64,000 bases of DNA from Oscillospiraceae bacterium (GCA_015065385.1 SVQK01000063.1:1-64000); one strand, 5' to 3'; positions 25,055 to 33,414 are shown, counted from the stretch's first letter. Translations and numbers: made by a program. The notes: generated from the letters alone by a model not told the origin.

Positions 25055-26467
25055 ATGAAAAAGGTTGTCCGCGTGTTTTCATGGGCTGCGGCGGGAATCG
25101 CGGGACTGTGCGCCCTGGCCGTTTTGCTGTTCTATCTCCTGATCGTGCTCGGGCTGTCTCCGAGACTCCAGACGATCTGGGTCTGCTCCGCGATGCGCAC
25201 GATGTCGCACAAGTATCTCGCCACCGCCTTTATCCCGGAGGAGACCATCGACCGGATCATGCGGGAGAACGAGGTGGACGACAGCGGATACGATTCCGAC
25301 CTCTTGACCTTTTCGCGTCCGGCTGCTGACGGGCAGGACGCCTCAGGATCCGTGACCTTGCTCGGGGACGCCGCCGCAGAAGCTCTCCGGAAAGCCCTCG
25401 AAGCGATCCCGCCCGAAGAAGAACCCGCGGAAACGGAACAGGCAAAGCCCCAGCCCGTGGATCTGACCGGTCTGTTTTTAGACGGGGGAGCGGGAACGGC
25501 GGGATGGATCGTGAATCATGTGGCGGCGTCCGTCCAACTCCCGGAGCCGGAGGACGAAAACGCCCCGGCGGAAGAATCCGATGCGGCAAATACTCCGGAC
25601 GGGGAATCCGAACCTTCCGAAGCGGACGAGACTCCGGCCCGGTCGATCGAGGAGATACTTTCCTCCGCTCCGCAGCTCAACGTCGCAGCCGCGAAAACGG
25701 CGCAGGAAATCGCGCGCAGAGCCGCCACGGGGGACAGCTATATCGCCGAGGGTTACGACCGTCTGGACGGCGGACTCTATCTCAAAGAGGTCTCGGGCCT
25801 CACATGGCGCGGGTACGTCATGCTCGTGACCGATCCGACCCGGGTCCGGATGCGGGACACCTCCATGCAGTACGAATGCGGCGAGAACGTCATGACCATG
25901 GTGAAGAACGCCGGAGCCGTGGCGGGCATCAACGGAGGCGGATTCGTGGACGGTCCGAACTATGATTCCAACGGCGGGACTCCCGGCGGACTGCTCATCG
26001 AGGAAGGTCAGCTTGTCTGCCCTCTGACCGTGGACGAGACGGTTTACAACATGATCGGCATCAACCGGGACGGCGTTCTGGTGCTCCGTCACTGTACCGC
26101 CGAGTGGGCTCTGACAAACGGCATCGTCAGCGCGGTCTCTTTCGCTCCGTTTCTCGTGGTGAACGGGGAGGGCATGGTGAAGAACGGAACGGGCGGATGG
26201 GGAATTGCCCCGCGCACTGCCATCGGCCAGCGGGAGACCGGGGAAATACTTCTTCTGGTCATCGACGGGCGTCAGGCGGATTGGAGCATCGGATGCGACC
26301 TCGACGTGCTGCAGGATGTCATGCTGCGGGAAAAAGCCGTGAACGCCGCCATGCTGGACGGCGGATCCTCCACGGCCATGGTGTACAACGGCGCGTATGT
26401 GAATCGCCCCAGCCTCGGGCATGAGCGCTGGATCAACAACTGCTTCGTCGTCCTTCCCGAGGGGTGA
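25055..26467 (+). CDS. Membrane-anchored phosphodiester glycosidase (NAGPA-domain) protein
   Basis: One transmembrane helix (residues 8-32) anchors the protein. An Ala/Glu/Pro-rich linker (about 75-205) leads to the C-terminal NAGPA-type domain with GYVMLVTDPTRVRM, AGAVAGINGGGF, GGTPGGLLIEEGQ, APRTAIGQRETGEILLLVIDGRQADWSIGCDL and the hallmark NAAMLDGGSSTAMVYNG. Such domains hydrolyse GlcNAc- or sugar-phosphodiesters; bacterial members probably act on wall polymers. AGGAGG lies 6 bases before the ATG. It converges on spoVAC with 9 bases between stops. The substrate is unknown. Confidence 0.88.
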   Translation: MKKVVRVFSWAAAGIAGLCALAVLLFYLLIVLGLSPRLQTIWVCSAMRTMSHKYLATAFIPEETIDRIMRENEVDDSGYDSDLLTFSRPAADGQDASGSVTLLGDAAAEALRKALEAIPPEEEPAETEQAKPQPVDLTGLFLDGGAGTAGWIVNHVAASVQLPEPEDENAPAEESDAANTPDGESEPSEADETPARSIEEILSSAPQLNVAAAKTAQEIARRAATGDSYIAEGYDRLDGGLYLKEVSGLTWRGYVMLVTDPTRVRMRDTSMQYECGENVMTMVKNAGAVAGINGGGFVDGPNYDSNGGTPGGLLIEEGQLVCPLTVDETVYNMIGINRDGVLVLRHCTAEWALTNGIVSAVSFAPFLVVNGEGMVKNGTGGWGIAPRTAIGQRETGEILLLVIDGRQADWSIGCDLDVLQDVMLREKAVNAAMLDGGSSTAMVYNGAYVNRPSLGHERWINNCFVVLPEG

Positions 26468-26476
26468 GCGGTGGGT

Positions 26477-26914
26477 TCAGATCCGCAGGGTGATCCAGTA
26501 AATCACGCCCCAGATCATCCCCGCGGCGGTTCCGTACAGAATCACCGGCCCCGCGACCGTGAAGATCTTCACGCCGACGCCTGTGATCCAGCCCTCGCTT
26601 TTGCTGTCCAGCGCCGCAGACGCCACCGAATTGGCAAAGCCTGTGATCGGGACGAGCGTTCCTCCCCCCGCGTGCCGCGCCAGCTTGTCGAATACGCCGA
26701 GCCCGGTGAAGAGCGCCGTCAGCGCGACAAAGACGACGGAGACCATCAGCCCCGCGTCCTCCGGATCTCCCAGAAGGGAAAGAAAGATCCGCCGCAATCC
26801 TTCCCCCAGAGCGCAGATCCCGCCGCCTACGGCCCATGCCTTCGCGCAGTCCGCGGCCAGAGGGGATTTTCCGGCGCGCGCGTCCGCGTATCGTCTGTAG
26901 AGTTCGCCTGTCAC
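26477..26914 (-). CDS. spoVAC: Stage V sporulation protein AC (dipicolinate channel component)
   Basis: Inner spore-membrane protein for dipicolinic acid uptake and release. The SpoVAC signature LVPITGFANSVASAALDSKSEGWITGVGVKIFTVAGPVILYG is clear, with about four helices including VFVALTALFTGLGVFDKL. GTG 26914 has GGAGGA 6 bases upstream, better than the in-frame ATG 26932 that reads through that site; length 145. spoVAC normally stands with spoVAD and spoVAE, but here the next gene is a convergent glycosidase. A sigma-G-like promoter precedes it. Confidence 0.9.
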   Translation of the reverse strand: MTGELYRRYADARAGKSPLAADCAKAWAVGGGICALGEGLRRIFLSLLGDPEDAGLMVSVVFVALTALFTGLGVFDKLARHAGGGTLVPITGFANSVASAALDSKSEGWITGVGVKIFTVAGPVILYGTAAGMIWGVIYWITLRI

Positions 26915-26943
26915 ATTCAGTCCTCCAAGCATTGATTTTCAGA

Positions 26944-26972
26944 CAGTATGCCCCGGATTCCGGGCTCTATGC
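26944..26972 (-). promoter_or_regulatory. Candidate forespore sigma-G promoter of spoVAC
   Basis: On the minus strand GCATA (26972-26968), 17 bases, CATACTG (26950-26944), against the sigma-G pattern GHATR-N17/18-CATWHTA. Position about 30 bases before the spoVAC start is right. Confidence 0.65.
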
Positions 26973-27037
26973 GGAACGGATTTCCGAAAGCGTGCGGAAA
27001 TATTTACAATTTCAGGACTTTTTCATGCCGTTTTAAT

Positions 27038-27066
27038 TTGACTTCCGGGCGGAAAACGTGTATAAT
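27038..27066 (+). promoter_or_regulatory. Promoter of the zinc-ribbon protein gene
   Basis: TTGACT (27038-27043), 17-base spacer, TATAAT (27061-27066) preceded by GTG. Confidence 0.88.
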
Positions 27067-27118
27067 AAAAGAGTATAGGTCAGACCCATCATCATTACGG
27101 TTCAGAAAGGAATCCAAA

Positions 27119-27739
27119 ATGGCGAATTTCAATTTCGATGAAATCAAGCGCAGCGCGACCGGCGTTGCGGACCGCGCCGTGAAGAAGACCGGCGACGTCA
27201 CCAATCTTGTCAAGCTCAAGGTCAGCATCAAGTCCGCGGAAAGCAAGCTCAGCTCTGTCTACGAGGAAATCGGCCGTCTGTTCTACACCGCGGAACGCAG
27301 CGGCGAGGACTGCACGAGCGATATCGCCGCCTATATCATGAAGGCCGACAAGCTCAAGGCCGACATCGCGGCGTTCAACAAGCAGATCGCCAAGCTCCGC
27401 AACGTCCGCATCTGCGACAGCTGCGGCAACGAGATCGACAAGAACGTGAACTTCTGCCCGGTCTGCGGCGCGAAGCAGGAAACCCTCGTGGAAGTCGAGC
27501 CGGAACCCAAGGTGGAAGAAGTCGTCGAGAAAGTGGAAGAGACCGTGACCGACGCTTTTGACGAAGCCAAGGACAAGGCCGAGGAATTCTTCGCCAACAT
27601 TGCCGACACCGTTTCCGAGAAGGCCGAGGACGCGAAGGATGCCGCCTGCGATCTCTGCGAGAAGGCTGAGGACGCCGCGGAAGACGCCGCCGAGAAGGTG
27701 GAAGACGTGATCGAGAACGTCACCGAGGACAAAGAATAA
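27119..27739 (+). CDS. Zinc-ribbon protein with acidic amphipathic tail
   Basis: Cytosolic by appearance, with no signal or membrane helix. Residues 1-95 are helical and probably coiled-coil (LVKLKVSIKSAESKLSSVYEEIGRLFY, ADKLKADIAAFNKQIAKLRN). A zinc ribbon CDSCG...CPVCG follows at about 98-120. The last 85 residues are a Lys/Glu/Ala repeat of 11-residue-like periodicity (EKVEETVTDAFDEAKDKAEEFF, EKAEDAAEDAAEKVEDV), like apolipoprotein or LEA-type amphipathic helices. Similar zinc-ribbon proteins are common in Clostridia but uncharacterised. Good ribosome site (AGAAAGG) and strong promoter suggest ample expression. Membrane or stress association is a guess from the tail. Confidence 0.8.
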   Translation: MANFNFDEIKRSATGVADRAVKKTGDVTNLVKLKVSIKSAESKLSSVYEEIGRLFYTAERSGEDCTSDIAAYIMKADKLKADIAAFNKQIAKLRNVRICDSCGNEIDKNVNFCPVCGAKQETLVEVEPEPKVEEVVEKVEETVTDAFDEAKDKAEEFFANIADTVSEKAEDAKDAACDLCEKAEDAAEDAAEKVEDVIENVTEDKE

Positions 27740-27757
27740 TCGCTTATCCTGTGCGGA

Positions 27758-27790
27758 GGATCGCGGATCGTTTGTGTTCCGCGGTCCTTT
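27758..27790 (+). terminator. Terminator after the zinc-ribbon gene
   Basis: 10-bp stem (27758-27767 with 27778-27787, one G-T pair), 10-base loop, short T run TTT. Confidence 0.65.
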
Positions 27791-27841
27791 CCGTAATGTG
27801 ATGCGCCGACTAAAAACTTTGGATATTTTTTGAAAATCCCC

Positions 27842-27870
27842 TTGACAGGGCAGGGGAAATCGTGTATAAT
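27842..27870 (+). promoter_or_regulatory. Consensus promoter of tRNA-Thr, probably also murI
   Basis: TTGACA (27842-27847), 17-base spacer, TATAAT (27865-27870), 26 bases before the mature tRNA 5' end. Confidence 0.9.
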
Positions 27871-27896
27871 AACAAAGCTGAATTCATTCGGCATAA

Positions 27897-27968
27897 GCTA
27901 GTGTGGCTCAGTGGTAGAGCAGCTGATTCGTAATCAGCAGGTCGAGGGTTCAATCCCCTCCACTAGCT
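27897..27968 (+). tRNA. tRNA-Thr(CGT)
   Basis: Full cloverleaf: acceptor GCTAGTG (27897-27903) with CACTAGC (27961-27967), D arm GGCTCAGTGGTAGAGC, anticodon stem GCTGA/TCAGC around loop TTCGTAA (anticodon CGT, reads ACG), T arm GAGGG-TTCAATC-CCCTC. Discriminator is T; the CCA end is not encoded. A T-rich stretch follows. Confidence 0.95.
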
Positions 27969-28007
27969 TTTTTCTTTTTCTATTCTTTCAGCGCAGAGGG
28001 CTTTGCT

Positions 28008-28781
28008 TTGAATGACCGCAGGACAATCGGATTTCTTGATTCCGGAGCGGGCGGGATCACCGTGCTGGCAGCCGCGATCCGGAAACTGCCGGCGGCGGAT
28101 TATCTCTTTTATGCCGACACGGATCATGTTCCCTACGGCATCCGGACGCCGGAAGAGGTGGCATCCTACACGATGGACGCGGTTCGTTTTCTCACGGGCA
28201 GGGGAGCCGAGGCCGTTGTAGTCGCCTGCAACACCGCGACGAGCATGGCGATCCGATCCCTGCGCGAGGCGTTCGCCCTCCCGATCGTGGGCATGGAACC
28301 GGCGGTCAAACCTGCCGCAGTCACCCACCCTTACGGAAGGATCCTCGTCTGCGCGACGCCTCTGACCATCGGGGGCGAAAAGCTCCACACCCTGATCGAC
28401 CGCAATTTCCGCGATATGCCGAAGCCGGATCTCGTTCCCCTGCCAGAGCTGGTGGAGCTGGCCGAAGAGGAGCGGTTCGACTGGGATTCGTTTTCCCCTG
28501 CGCTTGATCGGGTCATAGGCGCGGACAAGTCCTACGACGCGGTGGTGCTGGGCTGTACGCACTTCGTCTACTTCCGGGACAGCTTTCAGCGGAGGTTTCC
28601 CGGGGCGGATATCATCGACGGCAACGAGGGCACGGTCAACCGCCTTGCCGATCTTGTCCCGTTTCCCAACTGCGGCGGGGCGTCCACGATCCGCTTTTTT
28701 GAATCGGGAAGGGAAGTCACCGTTGGAAGCGGACGTGAGAAACGCTGTCTACGTTTCCTCGAACGAGCAAGCAGCCTGTAA
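28008..28781 (+). CDS. murI: Glutamate racemase
   Basis: Makes D-glutamate for peptidoglycan. The two catalytic cysteines are Cys74 (VVACNTATS) and Cys183 (VLGCTHFVYF); the N-terminal GFLDSGAGGITVL and YADTDHVPYG blocks are typical. Start is TTG at 28008, with GAGGG 7 bases upstream; no better ATG is in frame. The gene begins 40 bases after the tRNA with no promoter or clear terminator between, so it likely rides on the tRNA transcript. Length 257. Confidence 0.93.
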   Translation: MNDRRTIGFLDSGAGGITVLAAAIRKLPAADYLFYADTDHVPYGIRTPEEVASYTMDAVRFLTGRGAEAVVVACNTATSMAIRSLREAFALPIVGMEPAVKPAAVTHPYGRILVCATPLTIGGEKLHTLIDRNFRDMPKPDLVPLPELVELAEEERFDWDSFSPALDRVIGADKSYDAVVLGCTHFVYFRDSFQRRFPGADIIDGNEGTVNRLADLVPFPNCGGASTIRFFESGREVTVGSGREKRCLRFLERASSL

Positions 28782-28786
28782 TACAA

Positions 28787-28842
28787 AAACTGTCACGGAT
28801 CCGCGGCACATCGGCTGCCGTCAGATTTCGTGACAGTTTGTT
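28787..28842. terminator. Bidirectional terminator between murI and the nitrilase-family gene
   Basis: 11-bp outer stem AAACTGTCACG/CGTGACAGTTT plus an inner GCGGCA/TGCCGT helix; T-rich on the plus side, T run on the minus side as well. Confidence 0.82.
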
Positions 28843-28851
28843 CATTTGGGA

Positions 28852-29586
28852 TCAAAGATCGATCAAGAGGATCCCTTCCTCATTCATGGGCAGCCGCGCG
28901 GACGTTTTTCCGTCCTCGAAGAACGCGCAGCCGCCGAACGCGTCCGGGTTCCCGTCAAGCGTTCCGATCGAGTTGATCAGAACGGTTTTTGGCGCGAATT
29001 CAGCCGCTTTTTCCGCGTATTCTGCCTCGATACCGCCTTCCCAATCCACAGGGGAATAGCAGACGTACACGGGCCAGAGGAGCAAATCGATCCCGGAAAG
29101 ACGAAACCGATCCGCCGTGTCGTCCCAGATATCCCCGCACAGCGCGACGAGACACCGCATCCCACGGTAATCGAAGGGGAGTATTTCGTCTCCCTCACGA
29201 TAGTGCCCGTCCGTCTTTCCATATTCCTTCCATCCCCGGGACACTCTGCGGTACAAATGAAACAGCCGGCCGCCGGACAGAAGCGCGCAGGAGGAATAAA
29301 GGGATTCACCCTCCCGTTCGATGAACCCGAACAGCAGATCGATCCCGATTTCCCGGCTCAGGGAGCAGAGAGCGCGAAACGGATCGGATTCGACGGAAAC
29401 GCCCACGATCCGGTCATCTTCGAAGTGCCAGTCAAGGCAGTTGAAGCCTTGGAGCGCGCATTCACCAAAACAGCATAGCTCAGCGCCCGCCTCTTTCGCC
29501 CGCCGCGCCGCGTTTTCCATCTCCGCGAGGTTGGCGGAAATATCGCCGTCCCGGATACGGATAGAAGCCGCCGCGATTCTTGTCAT
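28852..29586 (-). CDS. Carbon-nitrogen hydrolase (nitrilase superfamily)
   Basis: Hydrolyses a C-N bond of an amide or carbamyl compound; substrate unknown. The Glu-Lys-Cys triad is visible: Glu42 in CCFGECALQGF, Lys120 or Lys124 in RRVSRGWKEYGKTDG, and Cys150 in LVALCGDIWDD. Length 244 is short for the family but complete. ATG 29586 overlaps the pepD stop by 4 bases, so it is translated after pepD. The longer frame to 29892 only overlaps pepD. The coupling to a dipeptidase hints at a role in peptide or amide scavenging. Confidence 0.85.
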   Translation of the reverse strand: MTRIAAASIRIRDGDISANLAEMENAARRAKEAGAELCCFGECALQGFNCLDWHFEDDRIVGVSVESDPFRALCSLSREIGIDLLFGFIEREGESLYSSCALLSGGRLFHLYRRVSRGWKEYGKTDGHYREGDEILPFDYRGMRCLVALCGDIWDDTADRFRLSGIDLLLWPVYVCYSPVDWEGGIEAEYAEKAAEFAPKTVLINSIGTLDGNPDAFGGCAFFEDGKTSARLPMNEEGILLIDL

Positions 29587-31019
29587 GAGTGTTTCAGCAT
29601 GGCGCAGACCAGACGGAACATCCGCGCAAGGGAGGCTACATTCAGCGTCTCGTCCGGGGAGTGGAGGTTCTTGATATCCGGACCGATGGAGATCATGTCC
29701 ATATCCGGCAGTTTGCCCTTGAGCAGACCGCATTCCAGTCCCGCGTGGATTCCGATGACCCGCGCTTCCGTTCCGAAGAGCTCCTTCCATGTGTTGAGGT
29801 AGAGACGCTGCATGGGGGAGTCCTCCATCGGATCCCAGCCCGGATAGCGGCTGATATGCGTCGTTCCGGCATCGGCGGCCGCGGCGGCGCATTCGACCCG
29901 GTTCTGCATGTCGTCCAGCCGGGATTCCACGGAGGAACGCGAGGACACGACGATCTCATAGCCGTCCGCAGTCTCGCGCACAACCGCCAGATTCGACGAG
30001 GTCTCAACCAGCCCGGGGACGCTGCGGCTCATGCCGTGTACGCCGTTCGGAAGATTCCGCAGAAGCGCGAGCAGGGAGAGGGAGGCGGTCTCGTCAAGAG
30101 CGGGAGCCGCTTCACCGGCGCATATTTCGGCACGGAAAGCCGCGTCGTCCGGAACGCATTCGGAGCGGATCTTCGCAATCTCCGCGGCGGCAGCTTCCCG
30201 GAAAGCGTCCGGATCCTTCACGGCAAAAACGGCTGAGCATTCGCGCGGGATGGCGTTGTCCCGGTTGCCGCCCTCGAAGAAGAGAATGCGGACCGGGGAG
30301 GCTTTTGTCCCGGCGTAGAGGATCCGGACCGCCTCGACGATGGCATTCTTTCTCCCGAGGTTGATATCCTCGCCGGAGTGACCGCCCGCCAGCCCGGCGA
30401 CTTCGAGCCGCAGAACCGTACTGCCCGCGCAGTGGGGGGATTTTACAACGGCGAAATGCACATGGGAGCGCACGCCGCCCGCGCAGGAGACCGTCGCCTC
30501 GCCCTCTCCCGCGGAATCCAGATTGATCAGACGCCGCGCCTTTGCTTTTGTGGGATCAAAATTCCGCATGCCCGTGAGTCCCGTCTCCTCTTCCGTGGTA
30601 AAGAGGCATTCGAGCGCGGGATGGGGAATGTCGTCCGAGGACAGAATGGCCAGCATGGTCGCAACGGATACGCCGTCGTCCGCGCCCAGCGTGGTCCCGT
30701 TTGCCCGGAGCGTATCTCCCTCGAGGATCAGCTCGATGGGATCCTTCAGAAAGTCGTGCTTCACATTCCGGTTCGCCTCGCACACCATGTCGAGATGCCC
30801 CTGAAGCATGACGGGCGCTCTGTCCTCATATCCGGCTGTCGCCCTCGCCCGTACGAAAACGTTGTTCGCCTCGTCGATTTCAGCCTCATGACCGAAGGAG
30901 AGCGCCGTGTCCCGCACGAATTCCGCCGCCGCGCGCTCGTTTCCGGAGCCGCGCGGAATATCGGACAGCTGTTTGAAGTAGGAGAATACCTCTTTCGGTT
31001 CAAGCTCTGCGTATGTCAT
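29583..31019 (-). CDS. pepD: Aminoacyl-histidine dipeptidase (M20 family, PepD)
   Basis: Zinc dipeptidase of wide specificity including Xaa-His. Metal and catalytic residues lie in VMLQGHLDMVCE (His, Asp), TTLGADDGVSVA (Asp), LFTTEEETGLTG (catalytic Glu pair) and, near the C-terminus, IGIHAGLECG. The middle carries the PepD lid domain. ATG 31019 has GGAGGA 6 bases upstream; length 478 matches PepD. First gene of a two-gene minus-strand operon. Confidence 0.94.
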   Translation of the reverse strand: MTYAELEPKEVFSYFKQLSDIPRGSGNERAAAEFVRDTALSFGHEAEIDEANNVFVRARATAGYEDRAPVMLQGHLDMVCEANRNVKHDFLKDPIELILEGDTLRANGTTLGADDGVSVATMLAILSSDDIPHPALECLFTTEEETGLTGMRNFDPTKAKARRLINLDSAGEGEATVSCAGGVRSHVHFAVVKSPHCAGSTVLRLEVAGLAGGHSGEDINLGRKNAIVEAVRILYAGTKASPVRILFFEGGNRDNAIPRECSAVFAVKDPDAFREAAAAEIAKIRSECVPDDAAFRAEICAGEAAPALDETASLSLLALLRNLPNGVHGMSRSVPGLVETSSNLAVVRETADGYEIVVSSRSSVESRLDDMQNRVECAAAAADAGTTHISRYPGWDPMEDSPMQRLYLNTWKELFGTEARVIGIHAGLECGLLKGKLPDMDMISIGPDIKNLHSPDETLNVASLARMFRLVCAMLKHS

Positions 31020-31050
31020 AGATTCCTCCGTGCTATTTTGTTCGCAGAAC

Positions 31051-31079
31051 ATTATAGCACAGAAGACGGGGAAAATCAA
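31051..31079 (-). promoter_or_regulatory. Promoter of the pepD operon
   Basis: Minus strand TTGATT (31079-31074), 17-base spacer, TATAAT (31056-31051). Confidence 0.85.
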
Positions 31080-31161
31080 CGGACGGAGGCGGGGCGGGGG
31101 AAGAATGCGAAAAAGTTTTAGGAAAATCTTTCCTCTTTACCTTTTCTCCGGGGCCGCTTTG

Positions 31162-31170
31162 TGTTATAAT
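31162..31170 (+). promoter_or_regulatory. Extended -10 promoter of ispD-ispF
   Basis: TG-T-TATAAT at 31162-31170; the -35 region (TTTTCT) is poor. Confidence 0.65.
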
Positions 31171-31203
31171 TTCAGGTAAAGAACGAACATGATGGAGCGG
31201 GAT

Positions 31204-31977
31204 ATGGGAATCTGGTCCTCACTGATCCGGTCCGCCGGAAAACCGAAATTCAACTCCGCCGTTCTGCTGGCGGCAGGAAGCGGAAAACGATTCAGCGACG
31301 ACACCGCCAAGCAGTTTGCCGTCGTCGGGGGAGAAAGCATCCTCGTGAGAAGCGCGAAGCTGTTCCAGTCGTCCGAGGACGTGCAGGAGATCGTGGTGGT
31401 CACGAGGGAAACCGACATTCCCGGCGTCCGGAACATTTTGAACAAGGCCGGGATCACCAAGGTCACAAGGATCGTGGCGGGCGGCGACACCCGGCAGGAA
31501 TCCGCGAAGATCGGCTTCGACGCGGTCAACCCGGAGGCCGATTATGTGGCGATCCACGACGCGGCCCGATGCCTCTGTACGCCCGATATGCTCGAGGCGG
31601 TGTTTGAATCCGCGTTTGTGAACGGGGCGGCGGCGGCAGCTTGCAGGAATCCGGACACCCTCAAGCGTACGAACGGGACGGATCTTGTGACGGAAACCAT
31701 CGAGCGGGAGAACACATGGCGCGTCCAGACCCCGCAGATCTTCAAGGCGGATATTTACCGGGCGGCGTCCTACACCTGCGCAAAGGAGCACTTTTCCGCG
31801 ACGGATGACTGCGCTCTCTGCGAGCATGTCGGATTTCCCGTGCATCTGGTGGACTGCGGCCCCATGAATCTGAAAATCACCTACCCGGAGGATACGGTCA
31901 TCGCCGAAGGGATCCTCGCGTACCGGGAAAGAGCCGCGGCGGAAGGGGCGAAGAGCGGAAAGGAGAGCGCGACATGA
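31204..31977 (+). CDS. ispD: 2-C-methyl-D-erythritol 4-phosphate cytidylyltransferase
   Basis: Third step of the MEP isoprenoid pathway: couples MEP to CTP. The nucleotide loop SAVLLAAGSGKRFSDDTAKQF, the YVAIHDAARCLCTPDML block, the TWRVQTPQIFKADIYRAA signature and NLKITYPEDTVIAE are all present. ATG 31204 is favoured because GGAG lies 6 bases upstream; ATG 31189 and 31192 are in frame but have poorer sites. The 3' end overlaps ispF by 4 bases. Confidence 0.93.
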   Translation: MGIWSSLIRSAGKPKFNSAVLLAAGSGKRFSDDTAKQFAVVGGESILVRSAKLFQSSEDVQEIVVVTRETDIPGVRNILNKAGITKVTRIVAGGDTRQESAKIGFDAVNPEADYVAIHDAARCLCTPDMLEAVFESAFVNGAAAAACRNPDTLKRTNGTDLVTETIERENTWRVQTPQIFKADIYRAASYTCAKEHFSATDDCALCEHVGFPVHLVDCGPMNLKITYPEDTVIAEGILAYRERAAAEGAKSGKESAT

Positions 31978-32462
31978 GAATCGGACACGGCTACGACGCC
32001 CACAGATTCCGGGATGGAGACGGCCTCTCTCTCGGCGGGATCCGCGTTCCTTTTGAGAAGTCCTTCCTTGCCCACTCCGACGGCGACGTCTTGATCCACG
32101 CCCTGATCGACGCTCTGTTCGGCGCGGCGGGGGAGGCGGATATCGGCGCGCATTTTCCTCCGTCGGACGACCGGTATCTGAACATCGACAGCTGCGTTCT
32201 GCTGGCTGAGACGAGGGACATTCTGAAAGCCCGCGGGTTCCGGATCGAATACGCGGACATGACGGTCATCGCGCAGAAGCCGAAGCTCGCCGCTTATCTT
32301 CCGGCCATGCGCGAAAAGATCGCGTCCGTTCTGGCGCTCCCGCCGGACCGGATCAACGTCAAGGCGACGACAGAGGAAAAAATGGGCTTCACCGGACGGG
32401 AAGAAGGGATCGCGGCCCACGCCGTCTGCCTCCTGAACGAAGAAAAGCCGGAAACCCCATAA
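31974..32462 (+). CDS. ispF: 2-C-methyl-D-erythritol 2,4-cyclodiphosphate synthase
   Basis: Cyclises CDP-ME 2-phosphate in the MEP pathway. Zinc ligands sit in RIGHGYDAHRF (Asp, His) and further His in LAHSDGDVLIHALIDALFGAAGEADIGAHFPPSDD; the C-terminal KATTEEKMGFTGREEGIAAHAV is the family signature. 162 residues is the normal size. The ispDF pair is a common bacterial arrangement. An imperfect hairpin without a T run (32447-32473) spans the stop codon. Confidence 0.96.
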   Translation: MRIGHGYDAHRFRDGDGLSLGGIRVPFEKSFLAHSDGDVLIHALIDALFGAAGEADIGAHFPPSDDRYLNIDSCVLLAETRDILKARGFRIEYADMTVIAQKPKLAAYLPAMREKIASVLALPPDRINVKATTEEKMGFTGREEGIAAHAVCLLNEEKPETP

Positions 32463-32736
32463 GGGAATCCGGCCGCAGGGCAGGGGGAGCGGAAGCGTGA
32501 ATCACGTCCTGTATTTTTGACGTCCTGAGGAATCCGTCCACCTCTGCCCGGAATCTGGTTGAGGGCGCCTGACGCGCCACGGACAGTGTATGACGTCCTT
32601 CCGGGATCCGTCCCGGGCGATGGCTTGCGGATGGGCGAGAGAACGGGGAGAGTGCGACCGTTTCGGTCTCAAAACAAGCGGGCAGGGCTGCCGTTCTGTC
32701 CGGTTTCGTATGAATTCTTTTTTTCTGGAGGCATCT
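32463..32736 (+). other. 274-base gap upstream of rpe, no confident feature
   Basis: Small GC-rich inverted repeats are visible (for example GGCGC-CTGAC-GCGCC and GGCAG-GG-CTGCC), but none has a T run and no promoter of good match was found. It could be an rpe leader or just spacer. Confidence 0.4.
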
Positions 32737-33414
32737 ATGGAGATGTTGATCGCGCCGTCCCTTCTGGCGGCTGACTTTCTGCGGCTCGGGGAGGAGATCC
32801 GGCGGGCGGAGGCGTCCGGGGCGGATCTGTTGCACTGCGACGTGATGGACGGCGTCTATGTTCCTAACATCAGCTTCGGTTTTTCCGTCCTCGAACCGAT
32901 TGCAAAGATCGCGCGCCTTCCGCTGGACGTCCATATGATGACGGTCTGCCCGGATCGGTATGTGGACAAGCTGGCAAAGATCGGCGCGGCCTCCGTGACG
33001 GTTCACTCGGATGCCATGGATCCGGAGAGAACGGTAGAGACGTTGAAGGCGATCCGCTCCTCCGGAATGAAGGCGGCGGTCGCGCTCTCCCCGAAAAGGC
33101 CGGCGGCGGAACTTCTGCCCTTCATAGAGCTCATCGACATGGCGCTTGTCATGACGGTGGAACCGGGGTTCGGCGGGCAGTCCTTTATGGCGGATATGAT
33201 GCCGAAGGTCGGTGAAGTGCGCGGGCTTCTCGACCGGTACAATCCATCCTGCCGGATTCAGGTGGACGGCGGGATCGCGTCGGGAACGATCGGAGCGGCG
33301 GCCTCTGCGGGAGCGGATGTGTTCGTTGTCGGAACCGCGTCCTTCCGGTCGGAGGATATGAGCGGCGCGGTTTCCTCCCTGCGGCGCGCTGCGGAGGACG
33401 CGGTTCGCCCGTAA
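32737..33414 (+). CDS. rpe: Ribulose-phosphate 3-epimerase
   Basis: Interconverts ribulose 5-phosphate and xylulose 5-phosphate in the pentose phosphate pathway. Barrel motifs: IAPSLLAADFLRLGEEIRRAE, DLLHCDVMDGVYVPNISFG (catalytic Asp), DVHMMT, MALVMTVEPGFGGQSF (second Asp region, here MTVEPGFGGQ) and IQVDGGIASGTI. TGGAGG sits 5 bases before ATG 32737; the frame extends upstream without a better start. Length 225. Next to prs, which uses ribose 5-phosphate. Confidence 0.95.
   Translation: MEMLIAPSLLAADFLRLGEEIRRAEASGADLLHCDVMDGVYVPNISFGFSVLEPIAKIARLPLDVHMMTVCPDRYVDKLAKIGAASVTVHSDAMDPERTVETLKAIRSSGMKAAVALSPKRPAAELLPFIELIDMALVMTVEPGFGGQSFMADMMPKVGEVRGLLDRYNPSCRIQVDGGIASGTIGAAASAGADVFVVGTASFRSEDMSGAVSSLRRAAEDAVRP

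Noticed and set aside
27969..28007. Terminator directly after tRNA-Thr
   Set aside because: T-rich but without a hairpin other than the tRNA itself; counted as spacer.
32463..32736. Terminator or riboswitch upstream of rpe
   Set aside because: Small GC palindromes only; no T run and no match to a known RNA.
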